Assembly: GCA_017481285.1 (NCBI GenBank)
Contig: JAFUPI010000035.1
Coordinates: 1-43,502 of the forward strand
DNA from: Agathobacter sp.
GTDB lineage: Bacteria; Bacillota; Clostridia; Lachnospirales; Lachnospiraceae
DNA length: 43,502 nucleotides
Direction of reading: 5' to 3'
Shown in pieces: positions 24,315-32,871 of the stretch. The translations under genes were made by a program, and so were the position numbers. Below the pieces are notes generated by a model, which did no database searches, was not told where the DNA came from, and saw nothing but the letters and a program-made list of their open reading frames with translations. Within the stretch, counting starts at the first letter, position 1; each line of letters begins with the position of its first letter.

Positions 24315-24656
24315 ATGGACGAAAATACTATCTTTGAACATCAGGATACAAATGAGACAAACAATTGCCCTCACTGTGCGAAGCACAAAGAGCGTTCGGA
24401 AAAAGAATACAAGGATTTAATCAACCGTCTTTCTCGTATTGAAGGACAAATTCGTGGAATCAAAGGTATGGTAGAAAATGATTGTTACTGTACAGATATT
24501 TTAGTACAAGTGTCTGCAGTTACATCTGCGTTAAATAGCTTTAATAAAGTGCTTCTTGCAAACCATATCAAGACTTGCGTTGCTCAGGATATTAAAGATG
24601 GAAAAGAAGAGACAGTGGATGAGTTGGTGACTACGTTACAGAAACTTATGAAATAA
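24315..24656 (+). CDS. csoR: CsoR-family copper-sensing repressor
   Basis: A 113-residue DUF156/CsoR protein. The copper ligands are C59, H84 and C88; the spacing of 25 and 4 residues equals that of the founding CsoR, supporting Cu(I) specificity over formaldehyde (FrmR) or Ni (RcnR) relatives. The helical core starts at RLSRIEGQIRGIKGMVE. An extra N-terminal CPHC (18-21) could bind metal. A palindromic operator lies in its own promoter, and copA follows 79 bases later, so it probably represses both. Confidence 0.93.
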   Translation: MDENTIFEHQDTNETNNCPHCAKHKERSEKEYKDLINRLSRIEGQIRGIKGMVENDCYCTDILVQVSAVTSALNSFNKVLLANHIKTCVAQDIKDGKEETVDELVTTLQKLMK

Positions 24657-24684
24657 TAGGATAGAATGGAATTCATTTCAAGAA

Positions 24685-24713
24685 TTGCAAAGATAAAAGT
24701 GTATTTATAAGAT
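24685..24713 (+). promoter_or_regulatory. Candidate internal promoter for copA
   Basis: TTGCAA (24685-24690), 17-bp spacer, TAAGAT (24708-24713). There is no CsoR-like palindrome, so it could give copper-independent copA expression. Confidence 0.45.
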
Positions 24714-24735
24714 AATTTAGAAAAGAGGAAATAGT

Positions 24736-27315
24736 ATGAAACAATACAACGTAACTGGTATGAGCTGTGCAGCTTGTAGTGCCCGTGTGGAAAAAGCAGT
24801 CGGTGCTGTGCCAGGCGTAACTTCCTGTTCCGTAAGTTTGCTTACGAATTCTATGGGAGTAGAAGGTGATGTAGCAGAAAGCGAAATCATAAAGGCAGTA
24901 GAAGATGCAGGATATGGTGCGAGTCTAAAGGGAGGTGCTTCTGCGAGTAATCAGCCAATAGGGACTTCTCAGAAATCTGTGGACTATACGGAAGCGCGTG
25001 AGGCATTGGAAGACCACGAAACCCCAAAATTGAAAAAGAGATTATGCACATCCCTTGGATTTTTACTAGTACTTATGTACTTTTCCATGGGACATATGAT
25101 GTGGGGCTGGCCAGTGCCAGAATTCTTTGAGCATAACATGCTTGCGCAGGGACTGTTACAGTTAATCTTATCTGCCATTATTATGGTGATTAATCAGAAA
25201 TTTTTTATCAGCGGATTTAAGAGTCTAATGCACAAAGCTCCTAACATGGATACCCTCGTGGCGATGGGATCAGGTGCTTCCTTCATTTATAGTACCTACG
25301 CACTTTTTGCCATGTCTGAAGCTGTGACCAAAGGCGATATGGCTTTGGCACATGAATATATGCATGAGTTTTATTTTGAGTCAGCGGCGATGATTTTAAC
25401 CCTGATTACAGTTGGTAAAATGCTAGAGGCTCGTTCCAAAGGCAAGACCACAGATGCTTTGAAAAGTCTCATGGAACTGGCACCGAAAACAGCTACCGTC
25501 TTAAAGGATGGCGAAGAGGTAACAGTACCAGTGGAACAGGTGCAAATCGGTGATGAATTTGTAGTTCGCCCAGGAGAAAATATTCCAGTGGATGGATTTG
25601 TATTGGAAGGAAGCGGTGCAGTAAACGAGGCTGCTCTTACTGGAGAAAGTCTTCCAGTAGATAAAGAACCGGGACATAAGGTTAGTGCAGCGACCATCAA
25701 TCAGTCTGGATTTTTACGCTGCAAAGCGACACGAGTTGGAGAGGATACTACCCTTAGCCAAATCATTCAGATGGTGTCGGATGCTGCTGCTACGAAGGCT
25801 CCTATTGCAAAAGTTGCAGATAAGGTATCAGGCGTTTTCGTGCCAATCGTAATTTCTATCGCGGTAGTGACATTTCTCATTTGGATATTGGCAGAAGAGA
25901 CCTTTGGCTTTGCTATCGCAAGAGCGATTTCGGTATTGGTAATTAGCTGTCCATGTGCTCTCGGTTTAGCGACACCAGTTGCTATCATGGTAGGCAGCGG
26001 CATGGGCGCAAAGCATGGTGTGCTTTTTAAGACTGCAGTATCTTTGGAGGAAGCAGGTAAGACGCAGATTATTGCTTTGGATAAAACAGGAACCATTACC
26101 AGTGGAAAGCCACAGGTGACGGACATTTATCCAGTAAATGGATTAGAAGAAAAAGAATTGTTGTCTTTCGCATATTCATTAGAATGTAAGAGTGAGCATC
26201 CTTTGGCACATGCCATTGTAGAAAAAGCAAAAGAAGAAAAGGTATTTGCCAAGAAGGTAACCGAATTTACCATTTTGCCAGGAAATGGCCTCCAGGCAAA
26301 AATTGGGGAAGCCGAAGTATATGGTGGCAATCGAAAATTCGTAGAAGAAAAACTGGAGAAGTTGTGTTGGATTAGCCCGGATGTTTATAAGGGACCTGCC
26401 TTAGATGCGGAAACCATCGCAGTAGCAGAGCAATTTGCTGCCGAAGGAAAGACACCACTTTTCTTCGCGAGGGGCATGGAACTTCTCGGAATTATCGCAG
26501 TAGCAGATACCATCAAAGAGGATAGTCCAGAGGCAATCCGACAGCTTCAGGGCATGGGCATCCACGTAGTAATGCTTACTGGCGATAACGAGGCTACCGC
26601 CAAAACCATCGGTGCACAGGCGGGTGTGGACGAAGTCATCGCAGGAGTATTACCAGATGGAAAAGAAGCTGTCATTCGAAGCTTGAAAACCAAAGGAAAA
26701 GTTGCTATGGTAGGAGATGGAATCAACGATGCTCCAGCTCTTACACGAGCAGATATTGGTATTGCTATTGGTGCGGGTACAGACGTTGCCATTGATGCGG
26801 CGGATGTAGTTCTTATGAAGAGCAGACTTACTGACGTGGCAGCGGCGATTCGACTTTCCCGTGCGACACTTCGCAACATTCACCAGAATCTGTTTTGGGC
26901 ATTTTTCTACAATGCCATCGGTATTCCTTTGGCAGCAGGATTTTGGATTCCTATTTTCGGATGGGAATTAAATCCTATGTTTGGTGCAGCAGCGATGAGT
27001 TTATCCAGCTTTTGTGTCGTTACCAATGCATTACGATTAAATCTGTTCCCAGTATATCGGGCAGATAGAGATAAAAAAATCAAGCAAAGAAAAGAGGAAA
27101 AAATCATGGAAAAAACAATTTCAATCGAAGGTATGATGTGCCCACATTGCAGTGGCAGAGTGAAGGAAGCATTAGAAGCAAACGAAGCAATTGCAGATGC
27201 AGTAGTAAGCCATGAAACTGGCACAGCAGTAGTTACGCTTGCAGCAGAAATCTCAGATGAAGCATTAAGCAAAATCGTAACAGATGCCGGCTATAAAGTG
27301 ACTGGAATCAAATAA
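24736..27315 (+). CDS. copA: Copper-exporting P1B-type ATPase with N- and C-terminal metal-binding domains
   Basis: An 859-residue Cu(I) exporter. The order is N-terminal HMA domain (GMSCAAC, C11 and C14), membrane segments, actuator TGES, the transport CPC motif (C405-P-C407), phosphorylation site D449 in DKTGT, ATP-binding HP motif SEHPLA, MVGDGINDAPAL and the final two helices (about 730-775). After a Lys/Glu-rich linker a second HMA domain (about 791-859, GMMCPHC, C802 and C805) ends the protein, which is unusual for CopA. An internal ribosome site and ATG before this domain suggest that it is also made alone. It is preceded by csoR and overlaps the GH5 gene by one base. Confidence 0.95.
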   Translation: MKQYNVTGMSCAACSARVEKAVGAVPGVTSCSVSLLTNSMGVEGDVAESEIIKAVEDAGYGASLKGGASASNQPIGTSQKSVDYTEAREALEDHETPKLKKRLCTSLGFLLVLMYFSMGHMMWGWPVPEFFEHNMLAQGLLQLILSAIIMVINQKFFISGFKSLMHKAPNMDTLVAMGSGASFIYSTYALFAMSEAVTKGDMALAHEYMHEFYFESAAMILTLITVGKMLEARSKGKTTDALKSLMELAPKTATVLKDGEEVTVPVEQVQIGDEFVVRPGENIPVDGFVLEGSGAVNEAALTGESLPVDKEPGHKVSAATINQSGFLRCKATRVGEDTTLSQIIQMVSDAAATKAPIAKVADKVSGVFVPIVISIAVVTFLIWILAEETFGFAIARAISVLVISCPCALGLATPVAIMVGSGMGAKHGVLFKTAVSLEEAGKTQIIALDKTGTITSGKPQVTDIYPVNGLEEKELLSFAYSLECKSEHPLAHAIVEKAKEEKVFAKKVTEFTILPGNGLQAKIGEAEVYGGNRKFVEEKLEKLCWISPDVYKGPALDAETIAVAEQFAAEGKTPLFFARGMELLGIIAVADTIKEDSPEAIRQLQGMGIHVVMLTGDNEATAKTIGAQAGVDEVIAGVLPDGKEAVIRSLKTKGKVAMVGDGINDAPALTRADIGIAIGAGTDVAIDAADVVLMKSRLTDVAAAIRLSRATLRNIHQNLFWAFFYNAIGIPLAAGFWIPIFGWELNPMFGAAAMSLSSFCVVTNALRLNLFPVYRADRDKKIKQRKEEKIMEKTISIEGMMCPHCSGRVKEALEANEAIADAVVSHETGTAVVTLAAEISDEALSKIVTDAGYKVTGIK
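27106..27315 (+). CDS. Putative internally initiated CopZ-like chaperone
   Basis: ATG at 27106 is in frame with copA (codon 791) and has AGAGGA (27093-27098) 7 bases upstream, better than many real starts here. Translation from it gives a 69-residue stand-alone HMA protein, MEKTISIEGMMCPHCSG..., the size and fold of CopZ. There is no separate copZ in the window. Independent production is an inference; the sequence may only serve as a fused domain. Confidence 0.5.
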   Translation: MEKTISIEGMMCPHCSGRVKEALEANEAIADAVVSHETGTAVVTLAAEISDEALSKIVTDAGYKVTGIK

Positions 27316-28415
27316 TGAAACGTAAATTATTAACGATTAGTTTAATACTCATATTGTGCCTTCCTTGTTTCATGGGATGTGGAAGCGGCAAGGAAGACAG
27401 TTCCGAAACAGAAAGACAACAAACGGAAAGTCAGCAAACACCACAGGCACAACCGCAAGAACCTACAACAGACGGGGCAACTTCCGGGACGGCAGCACCA
27501 TCTACCAGTGGAGCATTACAAGTGATCGGCACCAAACTTTGCGACAGCAATGGTAATCCCGTTATGCTTCGAGGCTTGAGTACCCACGGAATAGCTTGGT
27601 TTCCAGATTATATAAATGCTACTGCTTTTAAGCAATTTCATGAAGAGTGGGGAGCAAATGTGATGCGCCTTGCCATGTATACGACAGAATACAATGGGTA
27701 TTGTACAGGTGGAGATCAAGCCTGGTTAAAGACACTTGTAAAAAATGGTGTGGAATATGCAACCCAAAATGATATGTATGTTATCATCGACTGGCATATT
27801 TTGGCTGATGGTAATCCACATACTTATAAGTCAGAAGCACTTGCATTTTTTGAAGAAATGTCAGCCACATACGCGAATTACAATAATGTAATTTATGAGA
27901 TATGTAATGAACCAAATGGTGGCACTAGTTGGGCTCAGATTAAGGTGTATGCGGAAGAAATAATTCCGGTGATTCGTGCAAATGATAAAGATGCAATCAT
28001 CATCGTAGGTACGCCGAACTGGTGTCAGTATGTAAAAGATGCAGCTGCAGATCCAAGCACAGGATATGACAATATTATGTATGCACTCCATTTTTATGCT
28101 GCAACACATACCGATTGGCTTAGAAATGATATGGTAACAGCCATCAATTCAGGATTACCAATTTTCGTATCGGAATATGGTATTTGTGATGCTTCTGGAA
28201 ATGGTGTCATTGACGAATATCAAGCAAACCAGTGGATGGAACTTTTGAATCAGCACGGCATCAGTTATTGTGGTTGGAATATATCTAACAAAGGAGAAAC
28301 TTCAGCAATTTTTGGAACATGGTGTAACAAAACAAGTGGATGGACGGTAGATGATTTATCTTCGTCTGGAAAGTGGCAGTACGATATGCTCCGCAAGTAT
28401 CAGCTTGGAAAGTAA
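27315..28415 (+). CDS. GH5 endoglucanase lipoprotein
   Basis: A 366-residue surface cellulase. The signal peptide ends in FMGC (C22 lipidated), then a Gln/Thr/Pro/Ser linker (about 30-66), then a GH5 barrel of about 300 residues. The acid/base is E199 in YEICNEPNG and the nucleophile E287 in VSEYG; DWH (159-161) and ALHFYA are also typical of GH5 subfamily 2 endoglucanases. It hydrolyses beta-1,4-glucan at the cell surface. Its ATG shares one base with the copA stop (TAATG), so translation is probably coupled. No carbohydrate-binding module is present. Confidence 0.9.
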   Translation: MKRKLLTISLILILCLPCFMGCGSGKEDSSETERQQTESQQTPQAQPQEPTTDGATSGTAAPSTSGALQVIGTKLCDSNGNPVMLRGLSTHGIAWFPDYINATAFKQFHEEWGANVMRLAMYTTEYNGYCTGGDQAWLKTLVKNGVEYATQNDMYVIIDWHILADGNPHTYKSEALAFFEEMSATYANYNNVIYEICNEPNGGTSWAQIKVYAEEIIPVIRANDKDAIIIVGTPNWCQYVKDAAADPSTGYDNIMYALHFYAATHTDWLRNDMVTAINSGLPIFVSEYGICDASGNGVIDEYQANQWMELLNQHGISYCGWNISNKGETSAIFGTWCNKTSGWTVDDLSSSGKWQYDMLRKYQLGK

Positions 28416-28427
28416 TGGAAAAGAAAA

Positions 28428-28455
28428 CATAATTAGCCCAACCCCTGCATAGAAT
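28428..28455 (+). promoter_or_regulatory. Sporulation sigma-E-like promoter for spoIIID
   Basis: CATAATT (28428-28434), 13-bp spacer, CATAGAAT (28448-28455), close to the sigma-E consensus (CATATT / CATACAAT type). spoIIID is a known sigma-E target in B. subtilis. Transcription would start near 28462, inside the loop of the hairpin described next. Confidence 0.55.
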
Positions 28456-28481
28456 GTAAAAAACGTATTGCAGGGGTTTTC
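28440..28481 (+). terminator. Terminator hairpin overlapping the spoIIID ribosome site
   Basis: AACCCCTGCA (28440-28449) pairs perfectly with TGCAGGGGTT (28469-28478), followed by TTCTC. The 3' arm contains AGGGG (28472-28476), the spoIIID ribosome site 7 bases before its ATG. Confidence 0.75.
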
Positions 28482-28483
28482 TC

Positions 28484-28741
28484 ATGAAGAAATATATCGA
28501 AGAAAGAGCAGTGGAAATTGCCAATTACATTATCGAGAACAATGCCACCGTAAGGCAGGCAGCGAAACAATTTGGTATTAGTAAGAGTACCGTACATAAA
28601 GACTGTGCAGAAAGATTAGCGCAGGTCAATCCAAGTCTGGCGTCTGAAGTAAGAAAGGTGCTGGATGTGAACAAGGCAGAGCGTCATATACGAGGCGGTT
28701 TGGCGACAAAAGAAAAGTATTTGGGTCATGGTTGTGAGTAA
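28484..28741 (+). CDS. spoIIID: Sporulation transcriptional regulator SpoIIID
   Basis: An 85-residue DNA-binding protein of normal family length. The helix-turn-helix is ATVRQAAKQFGISKSTVHKD, followed by the basic C-terminal helix region (RHIRGGLATKEKYLGH) that also contacts DNA. SpoIIID acts in the mother cell after sigma-E and switches genes on or off before sigma-K. It identifies the host as a spore-former. It is followed by a terminator and appears monocistronic, with a promoter fitting sigma-E. Confidence 0.95.
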   Translation: MKKYIEERAVEIANYIIENNATVRQAAKQFGISKSTVHKDCAERLAQVNPSLASEVRKVLDVNKAERHIRGGLATKEKYLGHGCE

Positions 28742-28765
28742 CAATATGATTACAAAAAAGAGTGG

Positions 28766-28796
28766 TAAAAAGGGCTAATATGTTAGCCTTTTTTAT
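28766..28796 (+). terminator. Terminator after spoIIID
   Basis: AGGGCTAA (28771-28778), loop, TTAGCC (28783-28788), then six T. Confidence 0.88.
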
Positions 28797-28847
28797 CACT
28801 TTATGTTAGAATAAAAGAGTATAAAAGAGAACAAAAGGAAAATCAAA

Positions 28848-29207
28848 ATGGATCTGAAAAACAAGTGGACACAATTTTGGGACAAGTATATGAAAAGTCC
28901 AGTTGAGAAAATAGATGTTTCGAATTTCCCAACGGATGACATAGTGCGTTATCACATAGTTTTTTCGGGTCTTGTGCAGGGCGTCGGATTTCGATATGAA
29001 TTATGGACGATTGCACAAAAACTTCAACTAACAGGTTTTGTGGAAAATCTGCCAAATGGAGATGTCTATGCAGAACTGCAAGGGCCTCGCAATAAGATTT
29101 TGTTTTCAGTAGAATCTATGAAATCTATTCCTAGGATACAGATTGAAAAACTCGAAATGTATGAAATGGATATCAAAAAAGAAACAGACTTTGAGATGAA
29201 AAATTAG
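28848..29207 (+). CDS. acyP: Acylphosphatase with N-terminal extension
   Basis: A 119-residue protein. The acylphosphatase core begins near residue 35: HIVFSGLVQGVGFRYELW (catalytic Arg in GVGFR), then GFVENLPNGDVYAELQG, with the conserved Asn one residue before its usual place in NLPNGDV. It hydrolyses acyl-phosphates such as acetyl phosphate or 1,3-bisphosphoglycerate. The first 33 residues are extra relative to the usual 90-residue enzyme and carry aromatic and basic residues (KNKWTQFWDKYMKSP). Spacing to the esterase gene is 22 bases. Confidence 0.85.
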   Translation: MDLKNKWTQFWDKYMKSPVEKIDVSNFPTDDIVRYHIVFSGLVQGVGFRYELWTIAQKLQLTGFVENLPNGDVYAELQGPRNKILFSVESMKSIPRIQIEKLEMYEMDIKKETDFEMKN

Positions 29208-29229
29208 ACGAAAAAGGAGCAATTCGATT

Positions 29230-30114
29230 ATGTCATTAATGAGCTTTATGACGCGTATGGGATGCAGAAAGAGTGATAAGAAACGCGATGCAGGACTCGT
29301 GTATCCAGAAGATGTGATTCGCAGTGAAAATATATCCTATGGACCTCATAAAATGAATGTATTGGATGTATATCGTCCCGAAGGAGCTGCCCCAAAACTT
29401 CCAGTTATCGTGAGTGTACACGGTGGGGGATGGGTATATGGTGATAAAGAATTATACAGTCACTATTGTTTGAGCCTGGCACAGAGGGGATTTGTAGTAG
29501 TGAACTTTACATATCGTCTTTCGCCAGAAAGTAAATTCCCATGCCATTTAGAGGATACGGTTATGGTATTTGACTGGGTGAAAAAGAATGCCACACGTTA
29601 TGGTATGGATAGAGAAAATATTTTTGCAGTGGGTGATTCCGCAGGTGGTCATATTTTGGCACTTTATTGTGCGATGTGTACCAATCCAGAGTTCGCGGCG
29701 AAATTCGATTTTAAGCCAATCGAAAATCTGCTCCCAAAAGCAATCGCATTGAATTGTGCGGTTTTAGATATTGATGTTGCGAGAGAAGGTATGGCAGGTT
29801 CAACCATGAAACTGATGAAGGATGTTCTTCCAAATAAAGGAACAAGCGAAGAACTTGCATTGGTAAATCCTATCGCTTATGTGAATGAAAAATTTCCACC
29901 ATGCTATATTATGACTGCGAATGAAGATTTCTTACGTGCACAACCAGACACGTTTACCAAGAAACTAGATCAATTAGGTGTTCCATACGTTTACAAAATG
30001 TATGGTAGCGAATTTGATAAATTAGGACATGTATTCCACTTGGATATGCGTAATGAAACTGGTAAATTATGCAACGATGAGCAGTGTGCATATTTTAAGT
30101 CTTTGGTAAAATAA
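29230..30114 (+). CDS. Alpha/beta-hydrolase, hormone-sensitive-lipase-like esterase
   Basis: A 294-residue cytosolic esterase. It has the oxyanion motif HGGGW, the nucleophile elbow GDSAGG, the acid Asp in MTANEDFLRA and the catalytic His in LGHVFHLD, in the order of type IV (HSL/BD-FAE) esterases. Many gut relatives deacetylate or hydrolyse plant-derived esters; this member's substrate is not evident. RBS AAAGGAG. It is followed by a bidirectional terminator. Confidence 0.88.
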   Translation: MSLMSFMTRMGCRKSDKKRDAGLVYPEDVIRSENISYGPHKMNVLDVYRPEGAAPKLPVIVSVHGGGWVYGDKELYSHYCLSLAQRGFVVVNFTYRLSPESKFPCHLEDTVMVFDWVKKNATRYGMDRENIFAVGDSAGGHILALYCAMCTNPEFAAKFDFKPIENLLPKAIALNCAVLDIDVAREGMAGSTMKLMKDVLPNKGTSEELALVNPIAYVNEKFPPCYIMTANEDFLRAQPDTFTKKLDQLGVPYVYKMYGSEFDKLGHVFHLDMRNETGKLCNDEQCAYFKSLVK

Positions 30115-30124
30115 TGGAACGAAT

Positions 30125-30176
30125 AAAAAAGAGTATCTCAAACGCACCGAAAGGTGTTGTGAGATACTCTTTTTAT
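30125..30176. terminator. Bidirectional terminator between the esterase and symporter genes
   Basis: AAAAAAGAGTATCTCA (30125-30140) pairs with TGAGATACTCTTTTT (30160-30174). The loop contains a second CACC-GAAA-GGTG stem. Confidence 0.93.
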
Positions 30177-30179
30177 GAT

Positions 30180-31454
30180 TTATTCTTCTATTTCTTTTGT
30201 GTAAAATACTTTTTTATCCAACATGCCGGCCTGTTGTGCTACTACTGTGGTACATACTGCATCACCGGTTACATTTACTGCGGTACGCAGCATATCGATA
30301 ATACGGTCAATACCCATAATAAGTGCGATGCCTTCGGTTGGAAGCCCAACGGAGGTCAATACCATAGCAAGAGTAATAAGACCAACACCAGGTACGCCAG
30401 CTGTACCGATAGATGCTAAGGTTGCGGTGGCAATTACAGTTGCTAACATACCAGCAGTTAATTCGATACCATAGGCATCTGCGATAAATACGACTGCAAC
30501 GCCCTGCATGATAGCAGTGCCGTCCATGTTGATGGTCGCACCGAGAGGAACGGTAAAGGATGAAATCTTGGTTGAAACACCAAGCTTGTCCTTTAAGGTT
30601 TCAATGGATAATGGAATACATGCATTGGAACTAGAGGTTGAAAATGCAAACTCCATAACCGGAAAAAATTTCTTAATAAAGGTAATTGGATTTAGTCGGG
30701 TAAATATAAACAGTAAAAACTGGTATATACCGAAGCACTGAAGTGCTAAAGCCAAAATTACGCAGCCCATATATTTCAGCATTGGTACGAATGCGTCAAA
30801 ACCGATGGTCGCAATGGTGCGGGAAATCATACAAAATACGCCGATTGGCGCAGCCTTCATAACGGTAATCGTCATTTCCATCATCACGTCATTGAATTCT
30901 GCAAAGAATTTCGAAACGGTAGCGGCTTTGCTTCCCAGCTTCGCTAACATAATTCCCACAAAAACCGAAAATACAATAATTGGAAGCATGTCTCCGTCTG
31001 CCATAGAAGCAATGACATTCTTTGGAATAATATTTAAAATCGTATCTACCATGCTGACATTATCAGAAATGGTTACATCACCAGATTCTACTGAGGAAAT
31101 ATTCAGTCCCATACCAGGGCGAATAAAAATACCAAGTGCAAGTGCGATGCTAATTGCCAGTGCAGTAGTTACAATATAAAACACCAAGGTTTTTACGCCT
31201 ACTTGTCCAAGGGTCTTGGTATCCCCGATAGACATGGTTCCGCAGATGAGACTACAGATAACCAAAGGAATAACCAGCATCTGCATCAGGCGGATGAAGC
31301 CATTTCCTACGATATACAAAATACCATCGATGAGAATGGTATCTTTTAACACTCCTGTCGGTAAGAAGAAATTAATAAGAAGCCCAAAAACGACACCCGC
31401 CAAAAGAGCGATAAATATCTTCGTTGAAAGGCCCATGTGTTTGATCTTTTTCAT
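30180..31454 (-). CDS. DAACS-family dicarboxylate/amino acid:cation symporter
   Basis: A 424-residue membrane protein. The start is set at 31454 (MKKIKHMGLS) because AGGAGG lies about 10 bases upstream; 15 further codons are open without a ribosome site. Family motifs are clear: SSSNACIPLSIETLKDK (the serine-rich hairpin), ATINMDGTAI and GVPGVGLI. Members take up glutamate, aspartate or C4-dicarboxylates with Na+ or H+. A role feeding glutamate metabolism fits glsA and glnA nearby but is only suggestive. Confidence 0.93.
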   Translation of the reverse strand: MKKIKHMGLSTKIFIALLAGVVFGLLINFFLPTGVLKDTILIDGILYIVGNGFIRLMQMLVIPLVICSLICGTMSIGDTKTLGQVGVKTLVFYIVTTALAISIALALGIFIRPGMGLNISSVESGDVTISDNVSMVDTILNIIPKNVIASMADGDMLPIIVFSVFVGIMLAKLGSKAATVSKFFAEFNDVMMEMTITVMKAAPIGVFCMISRTIATIGFDAFVPMLKYMGCVILALALQCFGIYQFLLFIFTRLNPITFIKKFFPVMEFAFSTSSSNACIPLSIETLKDKLGVSTKISSFTVPLGATINMDGTAIMQGVAVVFIADAYGIELTAGMLATVIATATLASIGTAGVPGVGLITLAMVLTSVGLPTEGIALIMGIDRIIDMLRTAVNVTGDAVCTTVVAQQAGMLDKKVFYTKEIEE

Positions 31455-31586
31455 TAGTTCTTGCCTCCTGTAAATTTTTTTCGCTCCCCACATTACCATA
31501 GATGGAAAATACGTACAACTAAAACTTTCTTTAGTATGTAAAAAAATACAATGGAATATTCTTTACTTTTTCTTTGAGAGTACAAG

Positions 31587-31595
31587 TGTTATAAT
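31587..31595 (+). promoter_or_regulatory. Extended -10 promoter of the K+ channel gene
   Basis: TGTTATAAT, an extended -10 with consensus TATAAT, about 32 bases before the start codon; no good -35. Confidence 0.5.
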
Positions 31596-31626
31596 AAATA
31601 TAATTCTATTACCAAAGGAGAAGGGT

Positions 31627-32841
31627 ATGAAAACAGCATCAAAGTGGGAAAAACGCCGAAAACGTCTCTTTCATATTATTGAAGTCGGAAGTGACTTTGA
31701 CGAGCATAGCCGTTGGTATGATTATGAAAATGCAGCAGCGATTATTTTGAATCTAGCAGTTACGATTTTGTATACATTTGAAGAGATACGTGTGCCTTAT
31801 GGAAATATCTTAAATGTGATAGAGCAAATCACATTGCTCTTTTTTGCACAGGATTATTTTTTCCGTATCTGGACCGCAAAGTTTCAGTATGAGGCATTTC
31901 CAGAGTGGAAAGCGATTTTGAAATATATGACATCCATAAGTGGTATCATAGACGTGCTTTCTTTCCTCCCAGAATATTTACCAATATTCTTCCCGGGAGG
32001 AGCAGTAGCGTTCCGAATGATTCGAATCGTGCGAATCTTCCGATTGTTTAGAATCAATTACTACTTTGATTCCCTGAGTGTTATTACCGCAGTATTAAAG
32101 AACCGTAAACAGCAGCTTATGTCTTCCGTATTTATCATCGGAATGCTGATGATTGCATCCAGTCTTTGTATGTATAGCTTAGAACACGAAGCACAGCCAG
32201 AAGTATTTAGCAATGCATTCTCCGGCATTTGGTGGGCAGCTTCTTCCTTGCTTACGGTTGGATATGGGGACATTTATCCGATTACCACGCTTGGAAAAAT
32301 ATTCGGTATTTTCATCACCTTCCTTGGTGTTGGTGTAGTTGCTATCCCTACTGGTATTATCAGTGCGGGATTCGTCGAGCAGTATGCCGAAATGAAAAAG
32401 GCGGTTCATGTTGGAACAGAAAAAGACATGCAGTTTATCAAGATTCCTCTGAAAGAAAATGACCGCTGGGTTGGAAAAAGAGTTGGTGAACTAGGACTGC
32501 CAGAACAGGTTATCATGGCGATGATTAAGCGAGGAGAACGAAGCCTGATTCCACGTGGAGATGTGATGCTTCAGGACGATGATATTATTATTTTGGGTGC
32601 GGAACCATTCGGTGAAAAGACCGAAGATATTCATTTGACAGAAATGATTCTCCGCGAGGACAATCCGTGGGTCGGAAAACGAATTCGTGATTTGGATATG
32701 TCCCGCCACTCCATCATTATCTTAGTAAAACGTAAAAATAAAGTTAAGATTCCAAACGGAAATATGGTATTGCAGGAATGGGATCGCGTCTTCCTATATA
32801 CAGATCAGTATGTAGTTGATGCCACAGATATAGAAGTATAA
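31627..32841 (+). CDS. Voltage-gated-type K+ channel with two TrkA-C domains
   Basis: A 404-residue channel with six membrane segments. S4 carries regularly spaced arginines (RMIRIVRIFRLFRI), and the pore has the filter T210-V-G-Y-G-D215. The cytosolic tail (about 265-404) contains two successive TrkA-C-like (RCK-C) modules, each with an NDRWVGKRVGEL or DNPWVGKRIRDL opening. No TrkA-N nucleotide-binding (GxGxxG) half is present. TrkA-C modules often bind c-di-AMP or other ligands, so gating by a second messenger is possible (inference). RBS AAAGGAG. It converges with glnA. Confidence 0.9.
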   Translation: MKTASKWEKRRKRLFHIIEVGSDFDEHSRWYDYENAAAIILNLAVTILYTFEEIRVPYGNILNVIEQITLLFFAQDYFFRIWTAKFQYEAFPEWKAILKYMTSISGIIDVLSFLPEYLPIFFPGGAVAFRMIRIVRIFRLFRINYYFDSLSVITAVLKNRKQQLMSSVFIIGMLMIASSLCMYSLEHEAQPEVFSNAFSGIWWAASSLLTVGYGDIYPITTLGKIFGIFITFLGVGVVAIPTGIISAGFVEQYAEMKKAVHVGTEKDMQFIKIPLKENDRWVGKRVGELGLPEQVIMAMIKRGERSLIPRGDVMLQDDDIIILGAEPFGEKTEDIHLTEMILREDNPWVGKRIRDLDMSRHSIIILVKRKNKVKIPNGNMVLQEWDRVFLYTDQYVVDATDIEV

Positions 32842-32871
32842 AAAGGGGTGCCTTACGGCACCCCTTAATTT
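32841..32871. terminator. Bidirectional terminator between the K+ channel gene and glnA
   Basis: AAGGGGTGCC pairs with GGCACCCCTT (ends at 32866) around a TTAC loop, followed by AATTTTTA. Confidence 0.92.

Noticed and set aside
30114-31473. Open frames on the plus strand across the symporter gene
   Set aside because: They are antisense shadows of the DAACS gene, whose motifs and ribosome site are clear.
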